Shown here in pieces: positions 1 to 7,264 of a stretch of DNA of 9,505 nucleotides; the stretch's first letter is position 1, and the number at the start of each line of letters is the position of its first letter. A program made the translations under genes and the position numbers. The notes beneath the pieces were generated by a model. That model had not been told where the DNA came from and searched no databases. It saw only the letters and a list, made by a program, of their open reading frames with translations. The stretch covers positions 1 to 9,505 of the forward strand of contig WRLJ01000053.1 in NCBI GenBank assembly GCA_009777685.1, read 5' to 3'. The stretch is from Oscillospiraceae bacterium (lineage in GTDB: Bacteria; Bacillota; Clostridia; Oscillospirales; UBA929).

Positions 1-22
1 GCCGGGGGCGTCGCGCCCTACG
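1..22 (-). repeat. GTAGGG-tagged palindromic element, type F (copy 1, cut by window edge)
   Basis: These 22 bases recur exactly at 7758-7779 in the same orientation. On the minus strand the element reads GTAGGGCGCGACG followed by CCCCCGGC. The far arm (CGCGCC in the other copy) would lie left of the window, so the full stem cannot be seen here. Confidence 0.75.
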
Positions 23-32
23 GTTTGTGCGG

Positions 33-120
33 CGGGGCGAACACGGCGGGCGATTGGGCCGCGTCCCCTACACAGTTTTCCGCCCCGTCCATTCGTAGGG
101 CGCGATGCCCGCATCGCGCC
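33..120. repeat. Inverted pair of GTAGGG-tagged elements (chimeric B/E element plus type A)
   Basis: The left member (33-71, minus) starts with the tag GTAGGG and ends in CGCCCCG on the minus strand. The right member (95-120, plus) is GTAGGG plus a 10-bp perfect stem GGCGCGATGC / GCATCGCGCC with a CC loop (99-120). The tags CTAC (68-71) and GTAG (95-98) face each other across a 23-nt linker. The left member's own stem does not pair, because its two halves match two different elements of the second cluster. The type A stem returns in opposite orientation at 7486-7511 with one base changed in the loop region. Confidence 0.75.
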
Positions 121-130
121 GCACACGCGC

Positions 131-207
131 GGACACGGCACGCCGTGTCCCTACAAGGGAAACTGCCCTAACATGGCGTATGTGTAGGGACGCCATATAT
201 GGCGTCC
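131..207. repeat. Inverted pair of GTAGGG-tagged elements (type C plus type G)
   Basis: Type C (131-154, minus) has the stem GGACACGGC / GCCGTGTCC with a 2-nt centre, followed by CTAC. The 33 bases 122-154 recur without change at 7576-7608. Type G (184-207, plus) is GTAGGG running into the perfect 20-bp palindrome GGACGCCATATATGGCGTCC (188-207). The tags face inward across a 29-nt linker (155-183) that can form a small GGG/CCC hairpin. No coding potential is seen. Confidence 0.8.
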
Positions 208-209
208 GC

Positions 210-230
210 GGGCGACCGTCCCGGCCGCCC
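210..230 (+). repeat. Type D palindromic element without its GTAG tag
   Basis: GGGCGACCG (210-218) and CGGCCGCCC (222-230) can pair with one mismatch around a TCC loop. The left arm equals that of the type D element at 7627-7652. Here the element follows type G directly, and the GTAG tag is missing, so it looks like a partial copy. Confidence 0.55.
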
Positions 231-285
231 CCTGCAACCGGCGTAAATCTTTAGATTGTAGATTGACGTGGACGGATAAGCGCGC

Positions 286-317
286 AAAAAAAGACAGTGT
301 GTTATCAACACACTGTC
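286..317 (-). terminator. Rho-independent terminator of the CAP/ABC exporter operon
   Basis: An 11-bp perfect stem (293-303 with 307-317) closes a 3-nt ATC loop. On the minus strand it is followed at once by seven T residues (286-292). It lies 32 nt past the stop codon of the last ABC gene, which is the textbook form and position for an intrinsic terminator of leftward transcription. Confidence 0.9.
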
Positions 318-349
318 TGACGGCTGTGTCAATCCGGGGCTTTCCGCGT

Positions 350-2191
350 CTATACGGGCTGCGCGGCCTTTCCCAGCACCTGTTTCTCCACGTCCTCCTC
401 AAACTGGCGCGTGTAGAGGTCGTGGTAGTGTCCCTTGGCCCGCAGAAGCTCCCTGTGTGTGCCGCGCTCGATGATCTTGCCGTCCCGAACGACCAGAATG
501 ATGTCGGCGGAGCGGATGGTGGACAGGCGGTGGGCGATCACAAAGCTCGTGCGGCCCTTCAGCAGATGCGCGATGGCATTTTGGATCAGCATTTCCGTTT
601 CCGTGTCGATGGAGCTGGTGGCCTCGTCCAGCACGAAGATGCGCGGGTTGGCCAGCACCGCGCGGGCAAAGGAAATCAGCTGCTTCTCGCCGGTGCTCAG
701 GCGGTCGCCGCCCTCGCCGACGGACGCGCCGTAGCCGCCCTCCAGCTTTTCGATGACCCGGTCGGCTGACACCAGGCGGGCGGCGGCCTCGACCTCCTCG
801 TCGGTGGCGTCCAGCCGCCCGTAGCGGATGTTCTCGCGCACTGAGCCGGAAAACAGATGCGGGCTTTGCAGGACATACCCCAGCGCGCTGTGCAGCCAGA
901 GCTGGCTGCGCTCGCGGGCGTCACGCCCGTCGATCAGCACCGTGCCCTCCGTCGGCTCGTAAAAGCGGCATACCAGGTTGACCAGCGTGGACTTGCCCGC
1001 GCCCGTCTCGCCCACAATGGCCACGTAGGAGCCGGCGGGGACGGTCAGGCTGAAATTCTCCAGCACGTTTTCCTTGCCGTCGGGGTACATGAACGTCACG
1101 TTGCGGAATTCAATATCGCCCCGGATCGGCTCCCAGCCTTCGCGCTTGGGGTCGAAATTGTCGCCGTACCGTTCGACCACCTCCGGCGTGTCGGTGATGT
1201 CCGGCTCGCGCTCCAGCAGGATGCCCACGCGCTCGACATTGGCCTGGGCGGCCATGAAGTCGGTCAGGATGCGCGCGATGTTCTGAACGGGGTCGAAGAA
1301 TCCGCCCGCGTACTGGATGAACACCGTCAGCAGACCCAGCTCCATGCCGTAGACCAGGACCTGATTGCCGCCCGCGCCCAGCACGAACGCCGTGGCCAGC
1401 GAACCGATGAACAGCACGATCGGCAGGAAAATGGAGCGCAGCCGGATGATGCGCGTGGCCTCGCGCCGGCTCTCGGCGGTGATGGTGAAAAACTCCTCGC
1501 AGCTTTGCCGTTCGGTCACCAGAATCTTGGTCGTGCGCGCGCCGGTGATGCCCTCGTTCATGGCGCCGGTCATGCGGGAGTTGAGCTTGCGCACCTTGCG
1601 GTTGGCCGTGAGGATTTTACGCTGGAACAGCCATGTAATCAGCGCCAGCGGCGGGACGGTCGCGCAGACGATCAGCGCCAGCCGCCAGTTGTACAGCAGC
1701 ATGGCGGTGACCGCGCCGATACAGTACAGCGCCGACCAGCTGAAATCCACCAGCCCCCAGGCGACCAGCTCGCCGATGCGCGTGGTGTCCGAGTGAGTCC
1801 GGGACATCATCGTGCCGACGGGGGTTTGGTTGTAGTAGGAAAAACTGAGCTTTTGCAGGTGGGTAAACACCGCCTCGCGCAGGTCGCGGCTGATGTTCAC
1901 CTCGGCGCGCAGGGCAATGGAGATAAAGAACCGCACGTTGACGCCCTGCAGGATGACCAGCGCGGAGGCGATCGCCAGAAAGGGCCACATGCCCGCGGTG
2001 GTCTGCGGCTTGATAAAGCGGTCGATGGCGTATCCCAGCAGCAGCGGCATGGCGATGTCGACGCCCGCCGTCAGCGTCATCCACGCCGCGCACTGGAGCA
2101 GCAGCTTCTTCTGCGGACGGATGAACGGCAGCATCTTCGCCCATACCTTCAGCGACATGGGCTTGTCGTAGTCTTGTTCGTCGTAGTACAT
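350..2191 (-). CDS. ABC exporter subunit with catalytic Walker B Glu (consensus half of heterodimer)
   Basis: A 613-residue half-transporter with the fused membrane and ATPase domains of type IV ABC exporters. It probably works in the cytoplasmic membrane as partner of the upstream gene product. Residues about 1-330 hold six likely membrane segments. The ATPase domain follows with Walker A GETGAGKST (394-402), Q-loop Gln442, signature LSTGE (498-502), Walker B IFVLDE with catalytic Glu523, and H-loop His554. LSTGE departs from the usual LSGGQ, as expected of the subunit that supplies the altered signature to the degenerate site of a heterodimer. AAAGGA lies 14 nt before the ATG, a rather long gap; no better start is seen. 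The substrate cannot be read from the sequence: relatives move drugs, lipids or peptides. It is the last gene before the terminator at 286-317. Confidence 0.93.
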   Translation of the reverse strand: MYYDEQDYDKPMSLKVWAKMLPFIRPQKKLLLQCAAWMTLTAGVDIAMPLLLGYAIDRFIKPQTTAGMWPFLAIASALVILQGVNVRFFISIALRAEVNISRDLREAVFTHLQKLSFSYYNQTPVGTMMSRTHSDTTRIGELVAWGLVDFSWSALYCIGAVTAMLLYNWRLALIVCATVPPLALITWLFQRKILTANRKVRKLNSRMTGAMNEGITGARTTKILVTERQSCEEFFTITAESRREATRIIRLRSIFLPIVLFIGSLATAFVLGAGGNQVLVYGMELGLLTVFIQYAGGFFDPVQNIARILTDFMAAQANVERVGILLEREPDITDTPEVVERYGDNFDPKREGWEPIRGDIEFRNVTFMYPDGKENVLENFSLTVPAGSYVAIVGETGAGKSTLVNLVCRFYEPTEGTVLIDGRDARERSQLWLHSALGYVLQSPHLFSGSVRENIRYGRLDATDEEVEAAARLVSADRVIEKLEGGYGASVGEGGDRLSTGEKQLISFARAVLANPRIFVLDEATSSIDTETEMLIQNAIAHLLKGRTSFVIAHRLSTIRSADIILVVRDGKIIERGTHRELLRAKGHYHDLYTRQFEEDVEKQVLGKAAQPV

Positions 2192-2372
2192 ACTCTGTAA
2201 TCCAGTCCTTTGTTATAATATGTATGGTTTCGCGGGTCCTCTGTTTATTAGACTTCCTCTGCTGTCACCTTGCGTCACACCCGGCGGGCGGTCGCAAAAA
2301 CCCCTCTGCTTACGCTCGCAGGCTTGCTAGAGCGCCGGGGTGTTTTGCTCCCTGCCGGGCTACGCAAGCGCT
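2192..2372 (-). other. Structured 181-nt gap between the two ABC subunit genes
   Basis: No gene is seen here. A long imperfect inverted repeat spans 2280-2359. Its left arm is CCCGGC (2280-2285) with GCAAAAACCCC (2294-2304); its right arm is GGGGTGTTTTGC (2337-2348) with GCCGGG (2354-2359). An inner stem CGCTC / GAGCG (2313-2317 with 2330-2334) sits in the loop, and AGAGCGC (2329-2335) could instead pair with GCGCTCT (2368-2374), which overlaps the upstream stop codon. Such alternative pairings would suit an intercistronic attenuator, a processing site or an inserted small repeat; the sequence alone does not decide. Confidence 0.5.
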
Positions 2373-4178
2373 CTATTCTTCTTCCATCTCCGCCTGCAGG
2401 TCGAAAATCCGCCGGTAGCTTCCGCCCCGCGCCATCAGCTCCTCGTGGGAGCCGATTTCCTCGACCGCGCCGTCGCGGAGGACCAGAATCTCGTCGGCCT
2501 GCATTAGCGTGGAGGCGCGGTGGGAAATGATGATCACGGCGGCGTCGCGCGTGCGCTCGCGCAGGGCGGCGCGGATTTTCGCGTCGGTCTCCGTGTCCAC
2601 GGCGGACAGGCTGTCGTCGAAAATCAGGATCGGCGCGCCCGATACCAGCATCCGGGCCATCGCCACGCGCTGCTTCTGCCCGCCGGACAGCGTCACGCCG
2701 CGCTCGCCGACAATCGTCTCGTAGCCGTCGGCGAAATCCGTGATGGCCTCGTCCACGCACGCGGTCCCGGCCGCGCTGCGCAGCTCGTCCAGCGCGGCGG
2801 CCGGACGGGTGGCGGCGATGTTCTCCCGCAGGGTCTTGGAAAACAAAAACGGCTCTTGCAGGCACAGCCCAACATGACGGCGCAGGTGACCCCGCGCGAT
2901 TTTGCGGATGTCCACGCCGTCGACGATGATGCGGCCGCCTTCCTCAGGCAGATCGTACAGACGGCACAGCAGATGCACCAGCGTGGATTTGCCGGACCCC
3001 GTTCCGCCCAGAATCGCCAGGGTTTTCCCGGGCTTCAGGGTGAACGACACATCGCGCAGGACCTCCGTGTCCCCGTAGGAGAAGCTGACGCGGTCAAAGG
3101 CGACGTGGCCCCGGATTTCCGGGGTCAGAGCGTCCGGAGGGTCTTGCTCCGGCCCGGCGGACAGGATATCGCGGATGCGGCCGGCGGAGACGGTGGTCTT
3201 GGAAAACTCGGCGATGATGCGGCCCAGCTGGCGCACGGGCCAGATCATCATGCCGCAGTAAGTAAAGAACGCGAAGAAGGTCCCCGGCGTCAGCGTCCCG
3301 TCGGCGCACAGGAAAATGCCCGCCGTGATGACCGCCGTCATCTGAAATCCGGCCAGAATATCGCCCAGCCCCCAGAAGGTGCCCAGCATTTTGCCGATGC
3401 GGATCCAGAGGTCGGAGTACACCTTCACCTTTTCGGAAAAGCGGTCGGTTTCATACCGCTCGCGGCCGAAGGCGCGCACCACGCGAACGCCGGTGTAGTT
3501 CTCCTGCGAGACGGCCTGCATGACCCCCTCGGCCTCGTCGGCCTTGGCGAACTGCTTGGCGATGCGCTTGAAATAGATAAAGGAGAACAGCACAATCAGC
3601 GGGATCAGGGACAGCGAGGCCAGCGTCATGGTTGCGTCCATGGAGAACATGACGGCCAGCGCGGCGGTGATGATGGCGGTGATGCGGATGAGCTCAATGA
3701 AATGATTGTGGAAAAAGTTGCGGATGGTGTCCACGTCGGAGGTGCAGCGCTGGATGATGTCGCCGGTCTGGCAGGAGACATGCCATTGGTAAGGCAGGCT
3801 CTGGATGTGCCGGTAGCACTCGTCGCGCAGGCGCTTGGCGAGATATTCGGAGATTTCCAGCCCGAAGTAGCGGTAAAGAGCCCCGAACGACTGCGCCAGC
3901 GCGGCGGCTCCGGCCACCGCCAGCACGCAGACCCACAGCCGTTCCCGCAGCGCGGCGGCGCCGCCCAGCGCGTCAATCAGCCGCGCCAGCGCGGCGGGTT
4001 TGCTGATGACCTCCAGACCGATGATCGAGTCAATGGTCACGCGGATGATCTGCGGTGTAAAAAATTGAAGGGATACCGCCAGCAGCATAGCCAGCACGCA
4101 GACGCCGAAACGAAAGCCCCGCCCCTTCGCGGCCGCCAGCAGCAGGGCAAAGCGGCCTTTGGTCCAAGGTAAGTCCAT
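2373..4178 (-). CDS. ABC exporter subunit with Asp in Walker B (degenerate half of heterodimer)
   Basis: A 601-residue half-transporter: a six-helix membrane domain (about residues 20-325), then an ATPase domain. Counted from the ATG at 4178, Walker A is GGTGSGKST (391-399), the Q-loop Gln is 441, the signature is a normal LSGGQ (497-501), Walker B is ILIFDD and the H-loop His is 553. Asp522 replaces the catalytic Glu (DDSLSAVD instead of DEATSS). This is the hallmark of the degenerate site in heterodimeric exporters such as TM287, LmrC and BmrC. Together with the downstream subunit it should form one ATP-driven exporter; the substrate is unknown. An in-frame TTG at 4190 would add four residues. 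I prefer the ATG because GGGAG (4192-4196) lies 13 nt before it but only 1 nt before the TTG. The gene starts 33 nt after the CAP gene stops, so they are probably cotranscribed. Confidence 0.93.
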   Translation of the reverse strand: MDLPWTKGRFALLLAAAKGRGFRFGVCVLAMLLAVSLQFFTPQIIRVTIDSIIGLEVISKPAALARLIDALGGAAALRERLWVCVLAVAGAAALAQSFGALYRYFGLEISEYLAKRLRDECYRHIQSLPYQWHVSCQTGDIIQRCTSDVDTIRNFFHNHFIELIRITAIITAALAVMFSMDATMTLASLSLIPLIVLFSFIYFKRIAKQFAKADEAEGVMQAVSQENYTGVRVVRAFGRERYETDRFSEKVKVYSDLWIRIGKMLGTFWGLGDILAGFQMTAVITAGIFLCADGTLTPGTFFAFFTYCGMMIWPVRQLGRIIAEFSKTTVSAGRIRDILSAGPEQDPPDALTPEIRGHVAFDRVSFSYGDTEVLRDVSFTLKPGKTLAILGGTGSGKSTLVHLLCRLYDLPEEGGRIIVDGVDIRKIARGHLRRHVGLCLQEPFLFSKTLRENIAATRPAAALDELRSAAGTACVDEAITDFADGYETIVGERGVTLSGGQKQRVAMARMLVSGAPILIFDDSLSAVDTETDAKIRAALRERTRDAAVIIISHRASTLMQADEILVLRDGAVEEIGSHEELMARGGSYRRIFDLQAEMEEE

Positions 4179-4191
4179 AGTATGGTTCAAA

Positions 4192-4196
4192 CTCCC
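4192..4196 (-). promoter_or_regulatory. Ribosome binding site that decides the start of the first ABC gene
   Basis: GGGAG on the minus strand, 13 nt from the ATG at 4178 and 1 nt from the TTG at 4190. The spacing is long for the ATG but impossible for the TTG, which favours the shorter protein. Confidence 0.55.
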
Positions 4197-4211
4197 ATCA
4201 AAAAGATAAAA

Positions 4212-4955
4212 TCAGCGGCTGGAAAACAGCTGCACCCAGTATATCCGGTATTGGCCGCTGTCGTCGAGGACGACCCCCACGCCCAGATGGGTGAATCCAT
4301 CCCGGAGGATGTTCTTGCGGTGGCCGTCGGATTCCATCCACGCCTTGACGGCGGCTTCGGGGGTGGGCTGGCCGCCGGCGAGGTTCTCCCCGGCGCTGCT
4401 CCACTGCACGCCCAGATCGTCGTAGACGGAGCTGAACCTTCTGCCGTCGGGGCGGGTGTGGTCAAACAGCGTGATGATCTCCCGCGCGCGGACGCGGGCG
4501 GCGTCGTTTAAGAGCGCGTCGTCGCCGGAGAGGGGAGACAGGCCCGCCTTCGCGCGCTCCAGGTTCGTCAGCCGCAGAACCTCCCGCGCGAACTCCTCTT
4601 CGGTGAGCGTGGGCGTGTCCTTTGGCTCAGGCGTTGGGGAGGACGCGTCCGTCAGAACCGCCGACGCCGTGGCCGAATCCCAGCTGACGTTCAGATCCAG
4701 AAGGGAGGCCAGCCGGCCGAGCGGCAGGTAGGTGGTTCCCTGATAGACGATGCTGAAAGGAACCACATCCCCGTTGTCCAGGGTCATGCTCTCCCCGGCT
4801 CCGGCGATCTGCGCGCCGTTGAGCCGGATGTTGATCTCGTTGAGCCTCACGTCCAGGGTAGCCGTCAGCGCCAGCGCGGGCACGACGCAGGAAATGATCA
4901 GCGCCATGACCACCATACCGAGGATAAAGCTCATTGTGCTGAAGTTGCGTTTCAT
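4212..4955 (-). CDS. Secreted CAP/SCP-domain (YkwD-like) protein with N-terminal stalk domain
   Basis: A 247-residue exported protein. A positive start and a hydrophobic run (residues about 9-30) form a signal peptide; IISC (20-23) fits a lipobox, so a lipid anchor is possible, though the hydrophobic run continues past the Cys. Residues about 38-103 resemble the copper-amine-oxidase N-terminal or stalk domain (RLNG, then TTYLPLGRLASLL, then VSWDSATASAVL). A Pro/Thr-rich linker leads to the CAP domain (about 122-247), with LTNLERAKAGLSPL, FDHTRPDGRRF (His166), GENLAGG (Glu190) and GHRKNIL (His212), the expected cavity residues. Bacterial CAP proteins sit at the envelope; their activity is mostly unsettled. 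AGGAGG lies 7 nt before the ATG. It is the first gene of the likely operon with the ABC exporter. Confidence 0.9.
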   Translation of the reverse strand: MKRNFSTMSFILGMVVMALIISCVVPALALTATLDVRLNEINIRLNGAQIAGAGESMTLDNGDVVPFSIVYQGTTYLPLGRLASLLDLNVSWDSATASAVLTDASSPTPEPKDTPTLTEEEFAREVLRLTNLERAKAGLSPLSGDDALLNDAARVRAREIITLFDHTRPDGRRFSSVYDDLGVQWSSAGENLAGGQPTPEAAVKAWMESDGHRKNILRDGFTHLGVGVVLDDSGQYRIYWVQLFSSR

Positions 4956-4962
4956 GACACGT

Positions 4963-4968
4963 CCTCCT
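4963..4968 (-). promoter_or_regulatory. Strong ribosome binding site of the CAP gene
   Basis: A perfect AGGAGG on the minus strand with a 7-nt spacer to the ATG at 4955. It fixes the start and points to strong translation of the first gene of the operon. Confidence 0.85.
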
Positions 4969-4982
4969 CTTCATGATAACTA

Positions 4983-5019
4983 CAAGATAAGGGGTGGGCG
5001 GTTTGTCAACCGCCCACCC
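4983..5019 (-). terminator. Hairpin terminator after fakA
   Basis: A 12-bp perfect stem (4992-5003 with 5008-5019) closes a 4-nt loop. On the minus strand it is followed by the moderately T-rich run CTTATCTTGT. It begins 25 nt after the fakA stop codon and separates the yloU-fakA unit from the CAP/ABC operon. The T-run is weaker than that at 286-292, so some read-through is possible. Confidence 0.75.
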
Positions 5020-5044
5020 TCTTGAAAATCACGCCGTCCGGCGG

Positions 5045-6718
5045 TCATTCCGCCGAGATCACGTAGCTGTATACCGGTTGTCCGCCAGGCAGGAGGGTGA
5101 CCTCCGCGAGGGGGCAGCAGCGGCTCATCAGCTCGCTTGCGGCGGAGGCGTCCTCCCCGGATACGTCCTCGCCGTAGAACACGGTGATGTAAGAGGGTTC
5201 TTTTTTGGCCATTTCCTCCGCCAGACGCGTCAGCGTCCGGGGCAGGGATTTGTTTGTGTACAGCAGCCGCCCGTCCAGCAGGGCCATGTAGTCGCCCTGC
5301 GCGATGTTCGCGCCGTCAAAGGCGCTGTCGCGCGCGGCGTAGGTAATCAGTCCTGTGGCGACGGCGCTCATGGCGCCCAGCATGGCCTCGCGGTTTTCCC
5401 CGGTCCCCAGCGCGGCGTCGAACGCCAGCAGCGCGGCGATGCCCTGCGGCACGGAGCGGCTGGGCAGCACGCAAACTTCTTTCGGCGTCAGCTTCGCGCA
5501 TTGCTCGGCGGCCATGATGATGTTCTTGTTGTTCGGAAGGACGAAGACGACCTCCGAGGGCGTGGCGTTCACGGCGCGGAGGATGTCCTCGGTGGAGGGG
5601 TTCATGGTTTGCCCGCCCCGCACGACGGAGGTGACGCCCAGATCGCGCATCACGGCCTCGACGCCGTCGCCGGAGCAAACGCTGACAAAGCCGTAGCGGG
5701 TTTCGGGTTCGGCGATCACGGGTCCCGCGGGGGTGTCCCGGTCCTCCGGCGGGAGGCGGGTCTCCTCCTGACGGACGACGGTTTCGGTGTGCTGGGCGCG
5801 CATATTCTCGATCTTGATGGCGGTGAGCGGGCCGTACTCCAGCGCGGCCTCGACGGCCTTGCCGGGGTTGTTGGTGTGGACGTGGACCTTGATGATCGCC
5901 TCGTCGTCCACAAACACCAGGCTGTCGCCCATTGACTCAAGCAGCGCGCGCAGCTTGATGGGGTCCCGGCCGCCGGCCTTCGGCTCGCGGTCCACGATAA
6001 ACTCGGTGCAGTAGGCAAAGCGGATATCCCCGGAGGTGTACTCGGAAAAGTTTGCCCTGGTCTTCGGCACGGCCTCGTTCCCGCTGCTGACCGTGACGGC
6101 GGCGCCCCGCAGCGCGGCCAGCATCCCTTCCAGAATAATACAGTAACCCTTGCCGCCGGCGTCAATCACGCCGGCTTTTTTCAGCACGGGGTTTTGCTCG
6201 ACGGTTTCCTCCAGCGCGGCGGCGGCGGCCTCAATGGTGCGCTCCAGCACATGCTCCAGCGAGGAGTTGTCCAGCGCGGCCTCTCTGGCGCGCTGCGCGG
6301 ATACGCGCGAAACGGTGAGGATGGTGCCCTCGGCGGGCTTCATCACGGCGCGGTAGGCCGAATCGACGCCGTCGGACAGGGCCAGCGCGAAGTCCGCGCC
6401 GTCTATGGTGTCCAGGGCCTTGATGTGCCGGGAAAATCCGCGGAACAGCAGCGACAGGATCACGCCGGAGTTGCCGCGCGCCCCCCGCAGCAGGCCGCCC
6501 GCCGCGCGTTCGGCGGCGGCGCCCGCGCCCTCGGCGCGGGAGTCCTTTTGCAGCTCCGCCACGGCGGTGTTCATGGTCAGTGACATGTTGATGCCGGTGT
6601 CGCCGTCGGGGACGGGGAACACGTTCAGCTCGTTGACCGTCTGCCTGGCGTTCTCAATGGCGGCGGCGGCGGAGATGAACATGGCCTTGAACTGCGCGCC
6701 GGTGATGGATTGGATCAT
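5045..6718 (-). CDS. fakA: FakA/YloV family protein (DhaL-type fatty acid kinase subunit)
   Basis: A 557-residue cytoplasmic protein matching the YloV/FakA family in length and motif order. The N-terminal DhaL domain has PVPDGDTGINM (35-45, Asp38 and Asp40 as likely Mg-nucleotide ligands), GARGNSGVILS (79-89) and GVIDAGGKG (183-191). The C-terminal half has VHVHTNNPG, VRGGQTMNPST and VLPNNKNIIMAAEQ, all typical. In studied Firmicutes FakA phosphorylates fatty acids carried by the separate DegV-type protein FakB, feeding exogenous fatty acids to phospholipid synthesis; no fakB is in the window. The reading frame is open for 42 more codons upstream, but these overlap yloU and lack family similarity. 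GGGAGGAG 8 nt before the ATG at 6718 fixes the start. The gene begins 17 nt after yloU ends. Confidence 0.94.
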   Translation of the reverse strand: MIQSITGAQFKAMFISAAAAIENARQTVNELNVFPVPDGDTGINMSLTMNTAVAELQKDSRAEGAGAAAERAAGGLLRGARGNSGVILSLLFRGFSRHIKALDTIDGADFALALSDGVDSAYRAVMKPAEGTILTVSRVSAQRAREAALDNSSLEHVLERTIEAAAAALEETVEQNPVLKKAGVIDAGGKGYCIILEGMLAALRGAAVTVSSGNEAVPKTRANFSEYTSGDIRFAYCTEFIVDREPKAGGRDPIKLRALLESMGDSLVFVDDEAIIKVHVHTNNPGKAVEAALEYGPLTAIKIENMRAQHTETVVRQEETRLPPEDRDTPAGPVIAEPETRYGFVSVCSGDGVEAVMRDLGVTSVVRGGQTMNPSTEDILRAVNATPSEVVFVLPNNKNIIMAAEQCAKLTPKEVCVLPSRSVPQGIAALLAFDAALGTGENREAMLGAMSAVATGLITYAARDSAFDGANIAQGDYMALLDGRLLYTNKSLPRTLTRLAEEMAKKEPSYITVFYGEDVSGEDASAASELMSRCCPLAEVTLLPGGQPVYSYVISAE

Positions 6719-6726
6719 ACCCGTCT

Positions 6727-6734
6727 CTCCTCCC
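6727..6734 (-). promoter_or_regulatory. Ribosome binding site of fakA
   Basis: GGGAGGAG on the minus strand, 8 nt before the ATG at 6718 and within the short gap after the yloU stop codon. It rejects the longer 599-residue reading. Confidence 0.85.
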
Positions 6735-6735
6735 G

Positions 6736-7095
6736 TCACGCGTCCGACGTCATCACGGAGTCCACGTAGATATCCACGGAGCCTACGGAAACGCCGGTCA
6801 GCTTTTCGACGACATAACGCACCTCGCTGATGATGGCCTCGCACAGAGCGGGCATGTTCACACCCATCTCAACGACGATGTGCAGTTCGATGTTGACGAG
6901 CCTCGCGCCGTCGGGGAAGGTAACCTTGACGCCCTTGGCGAGGCTGTCGCGCCGCAGGAGGCGCACAAAGCCGTCGGCCGCGTTGCGGGCGGCCATCCCC
7001 TTCACGCCGAAGGAATTGGTCGCGGCGTACCCGCTGATGGTGGTAAAAACCTCGGGCAGGATAAACACATGGCCTTTTTCCGTCTTAATCCGCAT
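6736..7095 (-). CDS. yloU: Asp23/Gls24 family protein (YloU-like)
   Basis: A 119-residue protein of the Asp23/Gls24 (DUF322) family. The opening KGHVFILPEVFTTISGYAA followed by GVKGMAAR is the typical N-terminal motif. The alternating segment VNIELHIVVEMGVNMPALCEAI and the ending VSVGSVDIYVDSV match the family's conserved core. Members are small cytoplasmic proteins often linked to envelope homeostasis or alkaline stress, without known catalysis. A yloU-type gene directly before fakA/yloV is the standard Firmicutes order, so the pair is probably an operon driven by the promoter at 7158-7186. An in-frame TGA two codons before the ATG excludes a longer start. The Shine-Dalgarno sequence is poor: GGAAGG is 15 nt upstream. 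rpmB, often a neighbour in related genomes, is absent. Confidence 0.9.
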   Translation of the reverse strand: MRIKTEKGHVFILPEVFTTISGYAATNSFGVKGMAARNAADGFVRLLRRDSLAKGVKVTFPDGARLVNIELHIVVEMGVNMPALCEAIISEVRYVVEKLTGVSVGSVDIYVDSVMTSDA

Positions 7096-7131
7096 CCGTT
7101 GTCATCGCCGCCTTCCGGTTTGAAATACCGC

Positions 7132-7143
7132 CCCCGCGCGGGG
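7132..7143. repeat. 12-bp GC palindrome in the yloU leader
   Basis: CCCCGCGCGGGG is a perfect palindrome lying between the predicted yloU transcription start (about 7151) and the start codon. It could fold in the 5' leader, but it is short and GC-only, so chance is plausible. Confidence 0.4.
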
Positions 7144-7157
7144 CATACCCTAACCAC

Positions 7158-7186
7158 ATTATATACGATACGGCAAAGAAATACAA
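7158..7186 (-). promoter_or_regulatory. Sigma-A-type promoter of yloU-fakA
   Basis: On the minus strand a perfect -10 box TATAAT (7158-7163) lies 17 nt after TTGTAT (7181-7186), a partial -35 match (TTG shared). It sits in a locally AT-rich stretch in otherwise GC-rich DNA. Transcription would start near 7151, leaving a leader of about 55 nt before yloU. Confidence 0.75.
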
Positions 7187-7264
7187 GTGATATTTTTGTG
7201 AGGAACAGGACAGGGATGCGGAAACCATTTTTTGCAATTTACGGGACGCAAACCCTGTTTTCGC

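Noticed and set aside
1..231. CRISPR array
   Set aside because: The repeats differ in stem sequence, alternate in orientation and have unequal spacing; no cas gene is present.
857..2200. Long plus-strand open frame (447 codons) opposite the ABC gene
   Set aside because: It mirrors a well-supported ABC subunit; the translation is His/Gln/Arg/Gly-rich without any family motif, as expected of an antisense shadow in GC-rich DNA.
2206..2220. TATAAC as a -10 box just before the second ABC gene
   Set aside because: No -35 match lies 16-18 nt upstream, and transcription would start within the ribosome binding site.
2520..4172. Long plus-strand open frame (550 codons) opposite the other ABC gene
   Set aside because: Same reasoning: low-complexity antisense shadow of a gene with intact Walker, signature and H-loop motifs.
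4992..5019. TTGACA inside the fakA terminator as a -35 box for the CAP gene
   Set aside because: It is a perfect -35 hexamer on the minus strand (5003-5008), but 16-18 nt downstream there is no acceptable -10 box, so it may be chance within the stem and loop.
6719..6844. 42-codon N-terminal extension of fakA
   Set aside because: It overlaps yloU, is Arg-rich and unlike the family, while GGGAGGAG lies 8 nt before the ATG at 6718.
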